Assembly (NCBI RefSeq): GCF_963678635.1
Contig: NC_087066.1
Location: forward strand, 58,546,312 to 58,610,311
Reading direction: 5' to 3'
DNA length: 64,000 bases
Source: Symsagittifera roscoffensis
Lineage: Eukaryota; Xenacoelomorpha; Acoela; Convolutidae
Positions 32,907-45,095 of the stretch are shown here, one piece after another. The position numbers and the translations under genes were made by a program. Under the pieces are notes generated by a model. The model saw only the letters and a list, made by a program, of their open reading frames with translations. It searched no databases and was not told where the DNA came from. Within the stretch, counting starts at the first letter, position 1. The number at the start of each line of letters is the position of its first letter.

Positions 32907-33636
32907 CTGCAGTAGTTTAACTAAAAATCACCACTTATCAAGAGCAGAAGAAACTTAACGGTCACCATATAAGTTTTCAAAAATAACTCAAAAAGGCACC
33001 ACCTACATATTAGATGCATTGCTGAAAACACAAGCTGACAACGTTTTTTTTTCAACCAATCAGGTTCGAGCATTTTTTTGTTTTTTAACATTTGAAACTT
33101 GCAAATTTAGGTAAAATTAATAATAAGTCTCATTTTTTCAGGCTTCGATTTTCTGATAATGAAATGTGAACAAACAGCACAACATTTCTGCAGAGAAGAA
33201 GAATGACGACTATAAAACTACTTGCGCTTGTGGTCTCAGTGATTTTCAGGGTGTAACAGAATGCTCCGCTTCCGCGATGAAAAAACTGCGTTTAACTCTC
33301 AGCAGAGAACGCAAAAATGGTTAGGTGGTAATGAAGCAAGTAACAGTTAATTTCAATGAACATTTTGTAATGAAGAAAATTATTTGAAACCAGTTCAAAA
33401 TTTTACAAAACGTATGTATTAAGTCTACAAACGATGGATAAGATTTGCACGCAGCATTTATTTTCCAGTCAAAACTAAATTCCACCCAACTTTTTTAAAA
33501 CTAACAATCTAAGAACTAAACAAAATTGTCAATTTAATGTACAACGATTCAGTTATAACTACTAAAAGTTAAGAAGCAAATGAACCGACAAATGAAAAAT
33601 TACAAAACAAGGTTAGCCAGTAACTGTGCAAGAAGC

Positions 33637-34175
33637 ACAGAATGCTCTGACCAGTCTTGAAAAACACGAAATTTTTTTTTTTTCAAATTAGTGTAGTTTT
33701 TTTCTGCACCGTGTGATAAAAGGATATGAAAGTTAGCCTAGAACTTGAGCATATTCGTCAGTCATAGTAAAATAGGCATATTGGACAACAGTTTTTGTCG
33801 AAACATGACTAGAAAAACAAAAATATCAACAAAATAAAAAAAGTATATTTTTTTACGAAAGTTTTAAAATTTTACCGAATGGCACTAAAATATTCACTAA
33901 AAACTTGCGTAAAAGTAAGTTTCCAGAGCTTAAATGAAGCATAAATAAGCTTCTGTAAGCCTGCTCGCTCGCTTTATTCGCTCGAAAATGAACTAAAATT
34001 CAATTTTAAAACCAGTTTTCTCAATACTACTGGGAAATCTTTTTGAATGTTTTTAATATCATTCGAATCACAATTGAAAGGGCTTTAATTTGGTATATTA
34101 CTCAACTCATTCTGATTTTTGCGTGGAAAAAGAACTAAAACACACACCGAACACAAAACTTCTCCCTATTTTCAA
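33637..34175 (+). repeat. Interspersed repeat family C, copy 2 (uninterrupted)
   Basis: Collinear with 2262-2806 plus 3495-3540. Blocks: ACAGAATGCTC, GTGTGATAAAAGGAT, GTCAGTCATAGTAAAA, TTATTCGCTCGAAAA, TTTTTGCGTGGAAAA, then CTCCCTATTTTCAATGGTCG with no MITE between. Continues directly into a hairpin box at 34210. Confidence 0.65.
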
Positions 34176-34209
34176 TGGTCGGAACAAAACAACTGATCCA
34201 ATTTTGTTC

Positions 34210-35050
34210 AGAGAGGCGAAGCGAAGCTTCGCGCCACTTTCGATACAATATAAAAACAGCAGTGCAAGCTAGCAGACAAAAAAATAAAGCCACTACGTCC
34301 AAAACAATAGAAACAAAAACACTTCAAAAATCCACAACTTAAAAATTTTCACAATGTTGCCGGAAATCATGCTCTATTTGCGGAAAACACGTCCACAAGC
34401 ACAATCGACGGCAATAAAACAATTCAAAAAATAATTATTAACCGGCAACAGAGCCGACAAAACTTAAATAATTTCCCGCATAAACGAAAAAATAATGGTT
34501 GCCATGAAACAACTATTTAACTTTAAAACCTATTCAAAGAATTTTAGCTTTTTGTGCGATCCGGAAGGAAGCATAAAACTTGTGCTTCTTTTAAAATGAC
34601 CTCAAATTAGGTCACTAAGCCGATAAAATATAAGCCAGTTAAGCGAAAAAAAAATTAAAAGCAGCAAAACAAGGCTAGTAAAATCAAAAATTGCAGGTGC
34701 GATTCCAAACATTAAAAGAAAACATAACCGAAAATTGTGAACAAAAAAAATCTATTCTACATTGTGGCAACTAAGTCGACAAAACATGAGCAAACTACAG
34801 ACAATTTTTTTTGGAGAGGAAGGTTTTCAGTTTTAATTTAAAAAAAAACATTTCTTGGTCAGATTCGAACCCACGAACTTTGCCGTCGCATGCGTATTCG
34901 TCACCTCCAGGTTTCAGTACCAGACACGCATACAAGTTTGAATTCCTTATGAACCAACATACAAGTGATTCTGTTGAACACGCTTTTAACCCAAAAAATT
35001 CTATATTCCGGTTTGATAACGCTTGCTAATTGCATGCGTAAAAAGGAACA
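34210..35050 (+). repeat. Hairpin-box repeat family A, copy with tRNA-like segment
   Basis: AGAGGCGAAGCGAAGCTTCG at 34210, then AT-rich body. At 34858-34920 GATTCGAACCCACGAAC is the complement of a pol III B box (GGGTTCGAATC), so a tRNA-derived piece lies on the minus strand. Ends with ATTCTATATTCCGGTTTGAT, as in copy 1. Confidence 0.5.
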
Positions 35051-36002
35051 ATCCATCTGTGAAAGCACTTCATGAAAAATCTATGAAGTCAAATACCTTC
35101 TTCATTAGGAATATCAAAAAACTTAAAAATGTAAAAATGGAGTTTTCAATCAAAGTACGCGTTGAGGAAAAAGCCCTAAAAACAGATCTTTGCAACCATT
35201 GATTGAATGTGCTCAACAGACATGTGCTCAATCAATGATTGAATCTGTATTAATTTAAGCTACCAAATGATTGGCAGGTGCTGTCAGACAAGTTATCAAC
35301 GTAGAAAAATGAGTCTGCGTTCCAATTTGACAAAAATAGAGTCAAGTTTAGGAAAAAATTCAAGAAAAAAATAAAAAAAATGACAGCAAAATTTAGCATT
35401 GGTACAAAAAAACTGATAATACTTTGGCAGACACCAGTTGAGCAAAAAATATCATTAAAAATGTTGGGTCCACGTCGAAGCACACATGCATAGGAAAATT
35501 TTTGCCCTTCAAAGGACACAAAATTAGGTAATAGATCCGAGATTTAAAAAAAATACCAACTAGTTTAAGTCGAATGAACCTTTTAAGCGAATAAGGAAAC
35601 AGAGACTTCATAAACTGTAAAAACTCAAATTTGAGCTCGAACAAAATTTAAGACTTTACCGAAAGCAACAAAAAAAACTCGAACTAAATAAATAAAAAAT
35701 CAATTCTTTAACACTTCAAAGTCATTATTTTTTATCTCCATTTAAATTAGAAAAACCAAGCTGACACTCAATTAGAAAAGTATTACAGCACTAAAGAAAC
35801 AAAAACAGACAAATTGTTTTAAAGCAATTTCTAAGAAAATATATATGACCTGAAAAGTATTTTTGTAAAACTAAAGCATATCACACAAAACTTGATCAAA
35901 TTTTTTTTCGCTGGAAATTCTGACACAGACGCAATGCTCGAATTCTAAATTTCTAAAAAAAAAAAAGTAGAAACAAGCCTCGAATCAGTAAAATCCAGTT
36001 CC

Positions 36003-36076
36003 GTCTCGAATTCGATCTCCAATCGAGCACGACCTAGAGATAATGAGTCTCACGCACTAACCACGGGCGCTTAATT
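36003..36076 (-). repeat. tRNA-derived SINE head
   Basis: On the minus strand: GCGCCCGTGGTTAGTGCGTG (A-box region), GAGACTCATTATCTCTAGGTC, then a B-box-like GATCGAATTCGAG. Close to 50546-50612 and 63428-63508, with the same downstream tail (CAGATGCT.TGAA, CCACCAA). The acceptor stem does not pair, so it is not a functional tRNA gene. Confidence 0.55.
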
Positions 36077-38940
36077 AATCAGAAACATTAGCCACAAATA
36101 AAGCAGAGCAGATGCTATGAAACTTGCAAAGCTAAATCGTGATTCTAGCAAAAGTGCCACCAAATAAGTGAGAACTTTCCAGTTTCAATGAACACTTTTA
36201 TTTGCGAGTTAGGTTAGAAAAAAAGAAGGTTCGTACTAGCATTCTAGCTGCTGGCAAGTGTAAAAACAAACATCCACTTTTAAACATGAAAATAATCTCG
36301 AGCCATTTACACTTTGGTTATCAACAAGCTTTTACTGCCCAACAATAAGCGAATGAACATAAAATGAGCTTTTGAATCAAACTTCAAAGCGCCAAAACAA
36401 TTGAGGGTGATTTTTTGAAAAGAAAAGTGAGAAGCCACAAGTGGAGAAACACACATTTTCGTTCATTAACACTTGGTAACCAGCCGATTTCGACTGATAA
36501 GGTCAAATTTTCTCACCTAAATCACGTGGAGGTTTCGAAACAAAAACTTTTGCAGCGTATGGGTCATAATTGATATTATTTTTCAAATGGTTCTAAGCAT
36601 GCCCCAAGTGTTTATTGAGCAAGCCCCCGCGCTGGAAAGAGGTAAGGGTGGAAGATTTTAAAGTTGACCTAAAATAGTGAACGAAGTAAACTTCTTCCAT
36701 GTGCAACAATACAGCTTACAAACAGATTTAAGCTTTCGATGTTTTGTTTAAAATTAGAACGAAAAGAAAGAAATAAAGAATAAACAGATAAGAGATAAGA
36801 GAAAAAGAAAAAATAACATTTGTGCAAAAATTACTCATTCAAACAACTGCAGAGACTGAGTTCTGCAAAATGTGTAAAGGGAATTAGAAAAAACGAAGCC
36901 AGTTCGATTGAAACAAATACAGAAATGGCAGGTTGAGTCATATGACTAAAAATTAATTAATAAAAAAATATATTTAGATAGTAATTTTATTCAATACAAC
37001 ATATCAAAAAAGGGCTGAAAACCAATTAGTGAAATCTTTTAATCTATATCAACGTGAAACTAATTCAGATACATCGTGTTCGACCATTTGAAGTTAATTG
37101 GTTTAAATTATTATTTTGTTGTTTTGATAGATTCCTCTCTTGCTATAAAAGCATTCCTTTTCTACGTATCTAGCATGGAGGCTGTACTCATGGCCGAATG
37201 CGCTCAAAATTTCAGCCAATCAGAGTCGTTCAAACTGCCCAAAACTGACTGATTTTCCAGCTAATTTCTCCAGATTTTTGAATAAATGTTTGGCTGGAAC
37301 AAATTTCGGTCCTTATGGCATAAAAGATTATCCCCTCTGCTGCACACATCAAAGTCTGCTATTTTTTCTGCTCTACATCTTAGTTGATTCTGCTAAACTC
37401 TACTGCTAGCCAGAATCTATTAGGTCTGAATTGTGCTAGGTGAATAAGACGACAGGTCATTAGGATGACAAAACCTTGAGACGTCACTTTTTCCCTTATT
37501 CAAACCACAGTTATAGAAAATAAACTATGTCAAAAATAGTGAAACTCTAGACAGTTTTCATGAAAAATTTACTTGCAAAATTAAGTAAAAAGTCATGTGA
37601 TAAAAAGTCAATCGAAAATGAAAATTTTTCAAGTAAAAACAAGTTTCGAGTTATTAAGAACTGATTTTAAATGTTTTCAACCCCATCTAAGCTCGCATCT
37701 AAGCTTCATAAATTACGGTAATTTTACTGAAAAACTTTCTTCTTAATGGTCACAATAAGATTTGACGTCTTACTCTTAACAACTGTCGTCTTACTTGCCG
37801 ACCACCGATCTGGGTGGCGATCTCAAGACTAGCCGCAACCAATGATTCAACCGCACTTTATTATTCGTATCGACGTTTAGGTGGCGTCCCTCATTAATGA
37901 TGGAGGGACCAAATGATGGAACTCTATTTTCAGTTAATTTCAGCCAATCAGACCTGAGTAATCAAAAAAGTCAAATAAATTCTGAAAATCTCACAGAAAG
38001 CGAATAAACCCAGGCCACTAAAATTAATGTTGACTGAATAAAAAAACAAAAAAACAAGCAGTTACATAAACTTTCAAATATTGTAAAATCGAAGTCGAGT
38101 ATTGGAAAAAACTTGAAACCGATTTACAAAAAAAAACGAAAAACCAAACAGAAACTTTATTGTATATCTGCACGAATTGTGCAGCAAAACTTTGCTGTGC
38201 TGCTATAATTAGTTTTCTCTTTTTAATGACTTCGGTTTTGTTCAAAGGTCATTTAGCCAATAGGAACGTTTAACGATTCTGATTGGCTTATGGTTTTCCA
38301 TCTTTCGGCCCCTCCATCATGAGAATAACCCCGAAGTTTGCTTATAATTATTGAAGCCGCGATCGTTAAACTTATTGCAGGCTTGAATTGGCCTGCACTA
38401 TCAGTGAAAAAATCACGTCTCAGGCAAAAGATAAAGCGTTTTTTTTCACTAGCACTTTTAAACTCTGTCTTAAATATAATATATACACATTTGCATGAGA
38501 ACTGATGCATAATTAAGTAGTCAGGTCATTTCAGCATGATGAAGGAACACTCGGTACTACAACGCCAAATTCGATATTGCAATTTCATCTAGCAGTCGCG
38601 GACAGATCTGCGGTGTGAAAAATATATTGTCAATGATTATATTTTAGAAAAATTCATTTTCATCCCAAAAACGGTCCAGCCTTTTTGAACCATTTTGGGC
38701 AGCGATCTTTGCGGCGAGAATACTTTACGATACATAAATTTTCTTATAATTAAGTCGAATTATTCAGCAATTCATTTTTGCAGTTTTCAGGTTTTGGATT
38801 TTTGTTATCGCGGATTGTTGTGATTTGCAGTTTAACAAATCAATTTCAAAAATATCTTTTTTTCATCACAAATTGTACTTTCACAATCACAATTCCTTTT
38901 TTAAGCATCCACCGTAACCATTACATTTATCTTTCAATAA

Positions 38941-39075
38941 AACATTGTTTTAATATATTTATTACACTGTTTTAATATATTTACACTGTTTTAATATATT
39001 TATTACACTGTTTTAATATATTTACACTGTTTTAATATATTTACACTGTTTTAATATATTTATTAATATATTTAG
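38941..39075. repeat. Minisatellite, 19/22-bp unit
   Basis: About six copies of ACACTGTTTTAATATATTT, alternating with a 3-bp longer form that adds ATT. The array is pure apart from its edges. Confidence 0.85.
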
Positions 39076-39394
39076 ATCCATACGAAGAGCAACATAACGG
39101 AAGAAAGCAAAATTCAGTGAGTTTGGTTATTAAGTCAGATGTCGGGTCGAAAAACCTAATAGATGAATAAAATGAGAACGTTGAGCAAAGCTTTTGGAGT
39201 GACTGGAATGAATAATTGAAAACCAGAACATTAAATCAGATCGTTTAAAGAAAAGGGAACCAAAACAAGAGCATTCAAAAACAATTCATCGAAAGCCTAT
39301 TCTTAATAATTTATCAAAAGCTTTTTTTTTGAAATAAGGCGATGAAATTTCGAAGACAAATTAGCAAAAATCTTCAAAAAAGAACTTTATCACA

Positions 39395-39598
39395 ATGGCG
39401 ACGCAAAAGTTTGCATTACTTGCGTTACAACGAAAGCTAAGCATTGCGCGCCATCAAATAGAAAGTAAGATGGAAATAATTGAATCGAAAAAAAAACTTG
39501 AAAAAATCAATGATTTTTATGGAACTACAAACCCTCATATTCTAAAAAAAACGAGAAAAACATTCACTAGTATTAAAAAAAAATTTACTAATTTCTGA
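39395..39598 (+). CDS. Small open frame, unknown
   Basis: 67 codons from an ATG in a fair context (CACAATGGCG). Begins MATQKFALLALQRKLSIARH and is then highly Lys-rich, predicted helical. No family recognised, no splice partner, and the 3' part sits in A-rich DNA. More likely chance or an element remnant than a gene. Confidence 0.2.
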   Translation: MATQKFALLALQRKLSIARHQIESKMEIIESKKKLEKINDFYGTTNPHILKKTRKTFTSIKKKFTNF

Positions 39599-39912
39599 AC
39601 TTTTACTTTGGAAGTGAACGGTAAAAAAACTATCAAAAACGGTCGAAGTTTCAAAACTTTCACTTCTATGAAGGCCATAACTTTTTTTCTAAAAAAACTT
39701 GGCGTAGCAAATTCTAAAGGTAACCTTTCAACAACCTGTTGTGTCGTTTAAACCCATGATATCAGGTTTGGCAGGATAGTTATCGAGAAAAGTAAAAAAC
39801 GGTCAACAAATCAGAAAGTTCATTTCTCAGAAAGACATTTCTGATATTCATAGCTTTTTGTTCAAATTGGGCATAGCCGCTTATGCAATAGAGATTCACC
39901 CAATCTGTAATT

Positions 39913-42832
39913 TCAATTGAACACGAAAACTGTTGAACCCGAAAACAATTGAACCCGGCAGATTAGGCTTTTCCGAGTTCCATTAAATTTTGCATCAAAA
40001 AAACTTGGGCGTAGTTGTGCGAACAACCCGTTCTTATGAAAGATATGTGAAATTATTTTTCGGTAGAATTCATAAAATTTAGAAAAGAAACGCTCAAAAA
40101 AATCAAAATTGGTTTTTTGAGGACGTTTACATTTTGTGTAAAAATATACAGTGGCCGCTTAAGCGGTGGAGCTTCCAATTACCCGTTATCTCTATTGTTT
40201 CCACAACCTCGGGAGGTTAGTTCTCGAAAATATCTAAAAAAGATTCACAAAACGGTCAAAAAAAAAATATATTGACTAATTCGCGGGCCATAATTTAATG
40301 TGTAAAAGCGCGAAGCCGCTTCTAAAGGTGAGCTTTTCAAATCCGTTCTATTCATTGAAACCAAAATCTCAAAATTAGTGGGTTAGGTTAAAAAAAATCA
40401 AAAAACATTGGTCAAATATTAACCCCACATACTTTTTCGAAGGCTGTAGACACAGGAGTACGGCAAAAAGAGACCAGGGGAAAATGCAGGCACACAAGAA
40501 TGTAGACGGGCTTTCTATGTATTCTTCTTTTTGAAAATCAAAAGAAGGTTTTTTGAAAAAAAAATTGTAAAAAGAGATAAAAACTTCCAAAAAAATTATG
40601 TAAAAACCCAATCCAATACACTTAGACAAACAAACCATGCAAGACATTTGAAATTCAAATTAGCAACTGAGCAAAATTTACGAAGCAGAAACAAGGCCGA
40701 CAATCTTTAAGCAGACACCAGTTGAGCTGATAACAAAATGCTTTTGTAATTCCCCCTGAAACTACCGTAGTAACTAGTACCACCCGGTAGTTAAATTTGA
40801 ATTTTCATGAAAACCTTTTTGATAAAATTGAGCAATTTCATGAAATTGAGCATCTCATAGCAGCATCATATGAATCACTGATTTTGTTAACCTAGTTTTC
40901 AACCCAAAAAAGCCTATCTTCCGATTTGATAAAACTTACTAATCGCAAGCGTAATAATACTTCGCAAAATCATCTTCATGAAAAAAGCTGTACAAATTAA
41001 TTTAAAAATGCACAATAGAATCTAATTAATAATAGAGGACAGACTGTGCTAACGTTTCTTTCGAATACCAACTGCCTCAATACTCAAATTTAAACATAGC
41101 CAACTGACAAAATCTCAACTTACGAACTTCAAAGAAAAAAATAGATACCCTTCAAGCTCATTGAAATTCTAGAACGAATTTTGTTTAGCGCTTTTTTCAT
41201 AACATTAACCTATCTTGAGAAAACTGGATCACCAGGTAAAGTTTTTATTACGCTGGAAATCTAAAAATTAAATTCCACTTTCGAAACTAGAAATCATTCA
41301 CACTTTTTCGCGCCATTTCCACGTTCGTATTTGGAGAGTGCAATTTACGTAACTTTCAGCAGATGAATTTCAATTGAACACGAAAACTGTTGAACCCGAA
41401 AACAATTGAACCCGGCAGATTAGGCTTTTCCGAGTTCCATTAAATTTTGCATCAAAAAAACTTGGGCGTAGTTGTGCGAACAACCCGTTCTTATGAAAGA
41501 TATGTGAAATTATTTTTCGGTAGAATTCATAAAATTTAGAAAAGAAACGCTCAAAAAAATCAAAATTGGTTTTTTGAGGACGTTAACATTTTGTGTAAAA
41601 ATATACAGTGGCCGCTTAAGCGGTGGAGCTTCCAATTACCCGTTATCTCCATTGTTTCCACAACCTCGGGAGGTTAGTTCTCGAAAATATCTAAAAAAGA
41701 TTCACAAAAGGGTCAAAAAAAAAATATATTGACTAATTCGCGGGCCATAATTTAATGTGTAAAAGCGCGAAGCCGCTTCTAAAGGTGAGCTTTTCAAATC
41801 CGTTCTATTCATTGAAACCAAAATCTCAAAATTAGTGGGTTAGGTTAAAAAAAATCAAAAAACATTGGTCAAATATTAACCCCACATACTTTTTCGAAGG
41901 CTGTAGACACAGGAGTAAGGCAAAAAGAGACCAGGGGAAAATGCAGGCACACAAGAATGTAGACGGGCTTTCTATGTATTCTTCTTTTTGAAAATCAATA
42001 GAAGGTTTTTTGAAAAAAAAATTGTAAAAAGAGATAAAAATTTCCAAAAAAAATTATGTAAAAACCCAATCCAATACACTTAGACAAACAAACCATGCAA
42101 GACATTTGAAATTCAAATTAGCAACTGAGCAAAATTTACGAAGCAGAAACAAGGCCGACAATCTTTAAGCAGACACCAGTTGAGCTGATAACAAAATGCT
42201 TTTGTAATTCCCCCTGAAACTACCGTAGTAACTAGTACCACCCGGTAGTTAAATTTGAATTTTCATGAAAACCTTTTTGATAAAATTGAGCAATTTCATG
42301 AAATTGAGCATCTCATAGCAGCATCATATGAATCACTGATTTTGTTAACCTAGTTTTCAACCCAAAAAAGCCTATCTTCCGATTTGATAAAACTTACTAA
42401 TCGCAAGCGTAATAATACTTCGCAAAATCATCTTCATGAAAAAAGCTGTACAAATTAATTTAAAAATGCACAATAGAATCTAATTAATAATAGAGGACAG
42501 ACTGTGCTAACGTTTCTTTCGAATACCAACTGCCTCAATACTCAAATTTAAACATAGCCAACTGACAAAATCTCAACTTACGAACTTCAAAGAAAAAAAT
42601 AGATACCCTTCAAGCTCATTGAAATTCTAGAACGAATTTTGTTTAGCGCTTTTTTCATAACATTAACCTAACTTGAGAAAACTGGATCACCAGGTAAAGT
42701 TTTTATTACGCTGGAAATCTAAAAATTAAATTCCACTTTCGAAACTAGAAATCATTCACACTTTTTCGCGCCATTTCCACGTTCGTATTTGGAGAGTGCA
42801 ATTTACGTAACTTTCAGCAGATGAATTTCAAT
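39913..42832 (+). repeat. Recent 1,457-bp tandem duplication
   Basis: 39913-41369 and 41370-42832 are direct copies offset by 1,457 bp and differ at only a few positions (for example GGACGTTTACA/GGACGTTAACA, CAAAACGG/CAAAAGGG). Both junctions share ATTTCAATTG, so unequal exchange at this short homology is a likely origin. Each copy holds the end of the 160-bp module region and a family A segment (AGGCCGACAATCTTTAAGCA). No gene inside; the mirrored minus-strand frames at 40375 and 41832 are low-complexity. Confidence 0.92.
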
Positions 42833-43310
42833 TGGACTCAAAAAGTGCATACATACCTAAGTGCATTCATAGATGCATCAATATGTATCAATGCACATCT
42901 GTAGTTATTACAGAATTTTATGCATTTTAAAATCAGCAAGACCTATATAAGAGTCTGCACTACGTTCATTACTCTTAATAACATTAACCAATTTGAGAAA
43001 CCTGGATCAATAGTTGAAGTGTTTATTCCGCTGGAAATTTAAATTCCACTTTGGAAAATAGAAATCGTTAGTTTTTTCGCGCTATTCCACGTTCGTATTT
43101 GGAGAGTGCTATTTACGCAACTTTCAGCAGATGAAATTCAATTGAACTCAAAAAGTGCATATATACCGAACTGCACTCATAAATGCATCAATATTTATGA
43201 ATGCACATCTGTAGCTATTAGAGCATTTTAAGATTTTCTCCTAAAAAAAATTTAAAAAAATCACCATGACCTATATAAGAGTCTTCACTACGTTCATTAC
43301 TCTTAATAAA
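42660..43310 (+). repeat. Second-order tandem duplication, about 315-bp period
   Basis: TTCGTATTTGGAGAGTGC, ACTTTCAGCAGATGAA, CAAAAAGTGCAT and ACCTATATAAGAGTCT each occur twice, offset by about 310-325 bp, with clear divergence. Older than the 1,457-bp duplication, whose right copy it overlaps. Confidence 0.75.
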
Positions 43311-44285
43311 ATTGTACACTAGATCATCCACAATCAGTTTTGTAACAGCAAACATAGATACATCCATAAAGTGTTCTTTATCTCTCGCACTATTTTTTGC
43401 CTCATAGGCAAACATTTACCTGGTCAGTTGGCTGAAGTCCACGCATTTACCAGCCAACAATGAATGCGTTTTTATTAGGAAAAACGCATGCTATTAAATC
43501 GTTGAAGAGAGTAAAGTAAATAGAATTGATCAAATGAAGTTTCGATTTAGGAAGAAGACAGACTACTCTTATAACATAATAATGGCTTTTGTAAAATATT
43601 GGGTTCTTAATGGTTTGATTTGTTAGTCAAAACTTAATTAAAAGCTGTCAAATTTCTACACGCTTATTGTTAAAAATTCTCACCGACTTGAAATTGATGA
43701 ACAGCATAGTATCTTTTGTAATCATTAGACCAGCGTAAAAGACGCTTTTCACTAGATAAGGCGAGGACATGAACTTTAAAATTCCTTCAAAAACTTAACC
43801 TCCCCATCCCTTTTCAGCTCCTAAATGGCCAGAGACAACAAATAATGACGGAAAAGACCTCAACCTAAAACATGCCCCAGCTGTCTCGTCAAGTTTGTGA
43901 GGTAAATACCACGCCCTCTAACAAAACACATGCTACTAAATCGCTTGCCAAAAACAAAATTTGTGTCTTAAAAAGAAACTGAGTTAAGCAAATAATAACT
44001 CCCTATTATAAGACACCTGATCGAACAATTGAATAAATTAGAATTCATAAGATATCTCAGCAATTTTAAATACTATTTGTGTTTAAAACGTTAGTGGCCA
44101 AGTCAGGGCAAGACTGATAATTAGTTGTTAGGGAAGAAAACGGTGAGTCAGCAGGATATTAAGCGAAAGTAAGAACTTTATATCAACTTTTTTCTGAAAA
44201 TTTTGCCAAACGTACGTATAGTTTAAAACATCTTCGCTGAAGCTCATTTTTAGAAACATAATTAAACTGCAGTTGTACAATTCGC
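43311..44285. other. No recognisable gene or repeat
   Basis: AT-rich spacer. An open frame at 43218-43415 on the minus strand begins within it but is partly antisense to the TATATAAG repeat box and has no family motif. Confidence 0.5.
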
Positions 44286-45005
44286 ACACAGAGGCGAAGC
44301 GGAGCTTCGCATCACTTGCGATACAACACAAACAAAAAAAAACATTAGAAGTACAAAAAATGAATGTTGAAAAAACTAGGTCTACTAAAATTTTTCGATG
44401 AAATTTCGATCTAGGCAAACATGCCAAACAAAACATTTGAGTTTTAAATTAGCAATGGAACAAAACTGTCGAAGCGAAACAAAACTTCCAATTTTTCAGC
44501 AGACACCAGTTGAGCCAAAAAATGATTTTGTAACAAAGTTTCCAAAAAACACAATGAACATCACTTGCAACTACAATGAACATAGCCAACTGGCAGTTGG
44601 AAAAGAGAAAAAACGGAAGAAAAACTGACTTATGTTATAAAAAAAAATCTCAACCTTCGAATTTCGAAGAAAACAATAGATGGCCTTAAACCTCTTTGAA
44701 TTTATAGAACAATTTAAAATTAGCTCTTTTTCGATAACGCAATCCCAATTTGAGAAAACTGGATCATTGGGTAAGGTGTTTATTTCGCTGGGAAATCTGA
44801 TAATTAAATTATATTCTCAAAATTCGAAGTCGATCACGTTTTTCGTAATTTTTACATTCGATAGTGGAGTTTGCCATCCTTTTACCAAAGGAAACATAAA
44901 AAGAAATAAAAAATCAATCCGCAAGAAAGTTAATTGGAGCTTGAACAAAAAAACAAAACAAATCATCGCGACCTATATAAGAGTCTGAACAACGTTCATG
45001 GAATT
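44286..45005 (+). repeat. Hairpin-box repeat family A, most complete copy
   Basis: About 720 bp. Order: CACACAGAGGCGAAGCGGAG with the rest of the hairpin (44287-44311) and CATCACTTGCGATAC; AGCAGACACCAGTTGAGCC; AACATCACTTGCAACTAC; CCAACTGGCAGTTGG (palindrome-like); ACCTTCGAATTTCGAAG; CCCAATTTGAGAAAACTGGA; TTTATTTCGCTGGGAAATCT; GTCGATCACGTTTTTCGT; ACCTATATAAGAGTCTG; GTTCATGGA. No open frame. Used as the reference for the other copies. Confidence 0.7.
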
Positions 45006-45008
45006 AGA

Positions 45009-45095
45009 AAAGCTGGCATAGTCCCGGATTCAAACACTTGATCCTTCGCGACATAGCTCCGCTCCTAACCACCACACTACTGGACCCACATTTGC
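45009..45095 (-). repeat. tRNA-derived module
   Basis: Minus strand: GGGTCCAGTAGTGTGGTGGT with TTAGGAGC (A box), anticodon-like TGTCGCGAAGG, and GTGTTTGAATCCGGG (B box). The acceptor ends do not pair well, so it is a tRNA pseudogene or SINE head. Adjoins the family A copy. Confidence 0.45.

Larger units (their letters stand above)
32907..38940. other. Intergenic, repeat-rich, no supported gene
   Basis: Contains family C copy 2 (33637-34175), family A pieces (34210-35050, 35400-35460), a tRNA-derived module (36003-36076), and CCAATCAG-bearing stretches (33055, 37213, 37940, 38272). 37900-38300 is a loose inverted repeat: CCCTCCATCAT and its complement with CCAATCAG on both sides. Frames such as 38253-38510 on the minus strand coincide with the inverted repeat and are not supported. 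Confidence 0.5.

Noticed and set aside
38941-39075. CRISPR-like array
   Set aside because: Short AT-rich units without unique spacers; a minisatellite in a eukaryotic genome.
43218-43415. Minus-strand 65-codon frame with balanced composition
   Set aside because: Part of it is the antisense of the TATATAAG repeat box, which explains the apparent protein.
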